Shown here one piece after another: positions 3,976 to 5,524 of a stretch of 5,524 nucleotides of DNA. Positions within the stretch are counted from its first letter, which is position 1, and the number at the start of each line of letters is the position of its first letter. The stretch covers positions 1 through 5,524 of the forward strand of contig JABDQS010000153.1 in the NCBI GenBank assembly GCA_013042125.1, given 5' to 3'. Source of the stretch: Eudoraea sp. (GTDB lineage Bacteria; Bacteroidota; Bacteroidia; Flavobacteriales; Flavobacteriaceae). The position numbers were made by a program, and so were the translations under genes. The notes under the pieces were generated by a model. That model made no database searches, had not been told where the DNA came from, and saw only the letters and a program-made list of their open reading frames with translations.

Positions 3976-5524
3976 CTAGCTTAGGGAAATGTTACGAAGC
4001 CGAAGGGCATTACTGATCACGGATACTGAGCTAAAACTCATGGCCAAAGCCGCGATCATAGGTGATAATAAGATTCCAAAAAACGGAAAAAGGACCCCGG
4101 CCGCTACAGGAACACCCAAGGAATTGTAGATCAGGGCAAAGAATAAATTCTCCTTTATATTCTTCATTACTTTTCTGCTGAGCGAATGTGCCTTAACAAG
4201 ACCCTGCAAGTCGCCTTCAACCAACGTAATTGATGCACTCTCTATAGCCACATCTGTTCCTGTACCCATGGCTATTCCTACATCACTCTGCGCAAGGGCA
4301 GGCGCATCATTTATACCGTCACCGGCCATTGCAACCACCCTGCCTTTCGCCTGTAGTTCTTCTACCTCCTTCAATTTATCTTCCGGTAACATTCCCGCCT
4401 TGAAATATGTAACCCCAATTTCTTCTGCCACCGCCTGAGCAGTATCGCTTTGATCTCCTGTGAGCATAATAACCTCAATACCTTTTTGTTGTAACTCCGC
4501 TATCGCTTTTTTACTGCCCGACTTTATTTGATCGCTTATCACTACAAAGCCGGCTACCTCCTTATTAACAGACAGAAAGGAGATCGTTTTACCTTGTTTC
4601 TGATACTCATTGGCCTTATCATGAATGTCTTTTGAAATAGCAGCACCGGCATCTTTCATCATGGCCTGGTTTCCAATTGAGATCTTCTTGTTGTTAATGA
4701 ACCCTTCTGCGCCTTTTCCTGTCACAGCATTGAATTCGGACGCTTTTAATAATTCCGTTCCGTTCGCATTTCCATATGCAACGATTGCTTCGGCCAAGGG
4801 ATGTTCGCTCATCATATTCAATGATGCGAGATATTGTACTACATCTTCTTTCGAATATGTGTTGCCGGCACTTTCTATGAGTTCCACCGTAGGCCTACCT
4901 TCAGTAATGGTCCCGGTCTTATCTATGATGACCGTATCTATCGTATTCAATTTTTCTAAAGCTGCAGCATTTTTGACAAGGACACCATTCTGTGCTCCTT
5001 TGCCTACACCTACCATCACAGACATGGGTGTTGCAAGCCCCAGGGCACACGGGCAGGCAATGATCAGTACGGCAATAGCATTTACAAGACCATAGACATA
5101 GGAAGGTTCTGGTCCAACTAAGGCCCATACTGCAAATGTGATAACGGATATGATCACAACAACCGGGACAAAATAACCAGATACTCTATCGGCCAGATTT
5201 TGAATGGGAGCCCTGCTCCTACCGGCGTCATTGACCATTTGTATGATTTGCGACAACAATGTATCCGAACCTATCCTTTCGGCCTTCATCAAAAATGATT
5301 GATTCCCATTCAGAGTACCACTGCTCACAGAATCACCTATTGATTTACTAACGGGGATAGGTTCCCCGGTGATCATAGATTCGTCTACAGAAGTATTACC
5401 CTCGGTTACTACCCCATCTACGGGAATACTATCGCCCGGCTTAACACGAAGAATATCCCCCAGCTGAATATTACCAATTTCAATTACTTCCTCTTTGCCG
5501 TCTTTAACCCGTATGGCCTTGTTT
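3976..5524 (-). CDS. copA: Cu(I)-exporting P1B-type ATPase (CopA), C-terminal two-thirds (partial)
   Basis: An ATP-driven copper exporter of the inner membrane; the frame stays open through the right edge, so 515 residues are visible and the N-terminal metal-binding domain and first helices are missing. In order (numbering the visible fragment): actuator domain with TGE at 52-54; a membrane helix at about 118-136; metal-site helix with CPC at 157-159; phosphorylation motif DKTGT with Asp201; the SEHPLA nucleotide-site His at 241; GKG at 269-271; TGD at 355-357; GDGINDAP at 401-408; and the last two helices with N-x6-YN (459-467) and MSFSS (495-499). CPC, YN and M-x2-SS together mark the Cu(I)/Ag(I) subgroup rather than Zn/Cd pumps. 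The ATG at 5376 is internal (it precedes TGE) and is not the start. xth follows 51 bases downstream on the same strand. The substrate is inferred from motifs; a role in supplying copper to cytochrome oxidase (CcoI-like) cannot be excluded. Confidence 0.95.
   Translation of the reverse strand, partial: NKAIRVKDGKEEVIEIGNIQLGDILRVKPGDSIPVDGVVTEGNTSVDESMITGEPIPVSKSIGDSVSSGTLNGNQSFLMKAERIGSDTLLSQIIQMVNDAGRSRAPIQNLADRVSGYFVPVVVIISVITFAVWALVGPEPSYVYGLVNAIAVLIIACPCALGLATPMSVMVGVGKGAQNGVLVKNAAALEKLNTIDTVIIDKTGTITEGRPTVELIESAGNTYSKEDVVQYLASLNMMSEHPLAEAIVAYGNANGTELLKASEFNAVTGKGAEGFINNKKISIGNQAMMKDAGAAISKDIHDKANEYQKQGKTISFLSVNKEVAGFVVISDQIKSGSKKAIAELQQKGIEVIMLTGDQSDTAQAVAEEIGVTYFKAGMLPEDKLKEVEELQAKGRVVAMAGDGINDAPALAQSDVGIAMGTGTDVAIESASITLVEGDLQGLVKAHSLSRKVMKNIKENLFFALIYNSLGVPVAAGVLFPFFGILLSPMIAALAMSFSSVSVISNALRLRNISLS

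Noticed and set aside
4625..5095. Plus-strand open frame of 156 codons.
   Set aside because: It is antisense to the P-type ATPase catalytic core and has no independent support.
3976..5376. Treating the ATG at 5376 as the start of a short ATPase.
   Set aside because: The frame remains open to 5523 and encodes typical actuator-domain sequence leading into VDES-M-ITGE, so this is an internal methionine of a gene cut by the window edge.

Overview
The window looks like chromosomal DNA of a Bacteroidota bacterium, most likely a flavobacterium-like lineage. The evidence is moderately AT-rich DNA, no clear Shine-Dalgarno sequences ahead of the starts, several near or exact matches to the Bacteroidota -7 promoter element TAnnTTTG, a Tat-dependent Gfo/Idh/MocA oxidoreductase, a tandem-domain universal stress protein and a YtxH / holin-like / small basic protein gene trio. 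The genus cannot be named from this sequence alone.

Layout, left to right. (1) 1-533, minus: N-terminal part of an exported Gfo/Idh/MocA oxidoreductase that runs off the left edge. (2) 534-727: divergent promoter region holding an FNR-like palindrome (661-674). (3) 728-1603, plus: tandem UspA-type universal stress protein. (4) 1639-2028, minus: small Tyr- and Arg-rich lipoprotein of unknown function, convergent with the stress protein. (5) 2029-2189: second divergent promoter region, with a second FNR-like palindrome (2074-2087). (6) 2190-3116, plus: compact three-gene operon of a YtxH-like glycine-zipper membrane protein, a two-helix holin-like membrane protein and a small basic protein whose start overlaps its neighbour's stop. 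(7) 3166-3924, minus: exodeoxyribonuclease III / AP endonuclease. (8) 3976-5524, minus: Cu(I)-type P1B ATPase (CopA) that runs off the right edge. Every gap between genes is under 200 bases.

The genes read as a stress and envelope neighbourhood: stress sensing (Usp), membrane-associated small proteins, DNA repair and copper export. The most interesting signal lies between the genes. The palindrome core TGAT-N4-ATCA was found twice by eye, in exactly the two divergent promoter regions. Each copy lies 33 bp (centre to centre) upstream of a TAnnTTTA element, one leading into the universal stress protein and one into the YtxH operon. The second copy also has a -7-like element 32 bp away on the opposite strand, leading into the lipoprotein gene. 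This geometry fits a Crp/Fnr-family activator bound near -41. It suggests a local regulon joining Usp, the YtxH/holin-like/small-protein operon and the lipoprotein. No regulator gene is present in the window, so this is inference from sequence.
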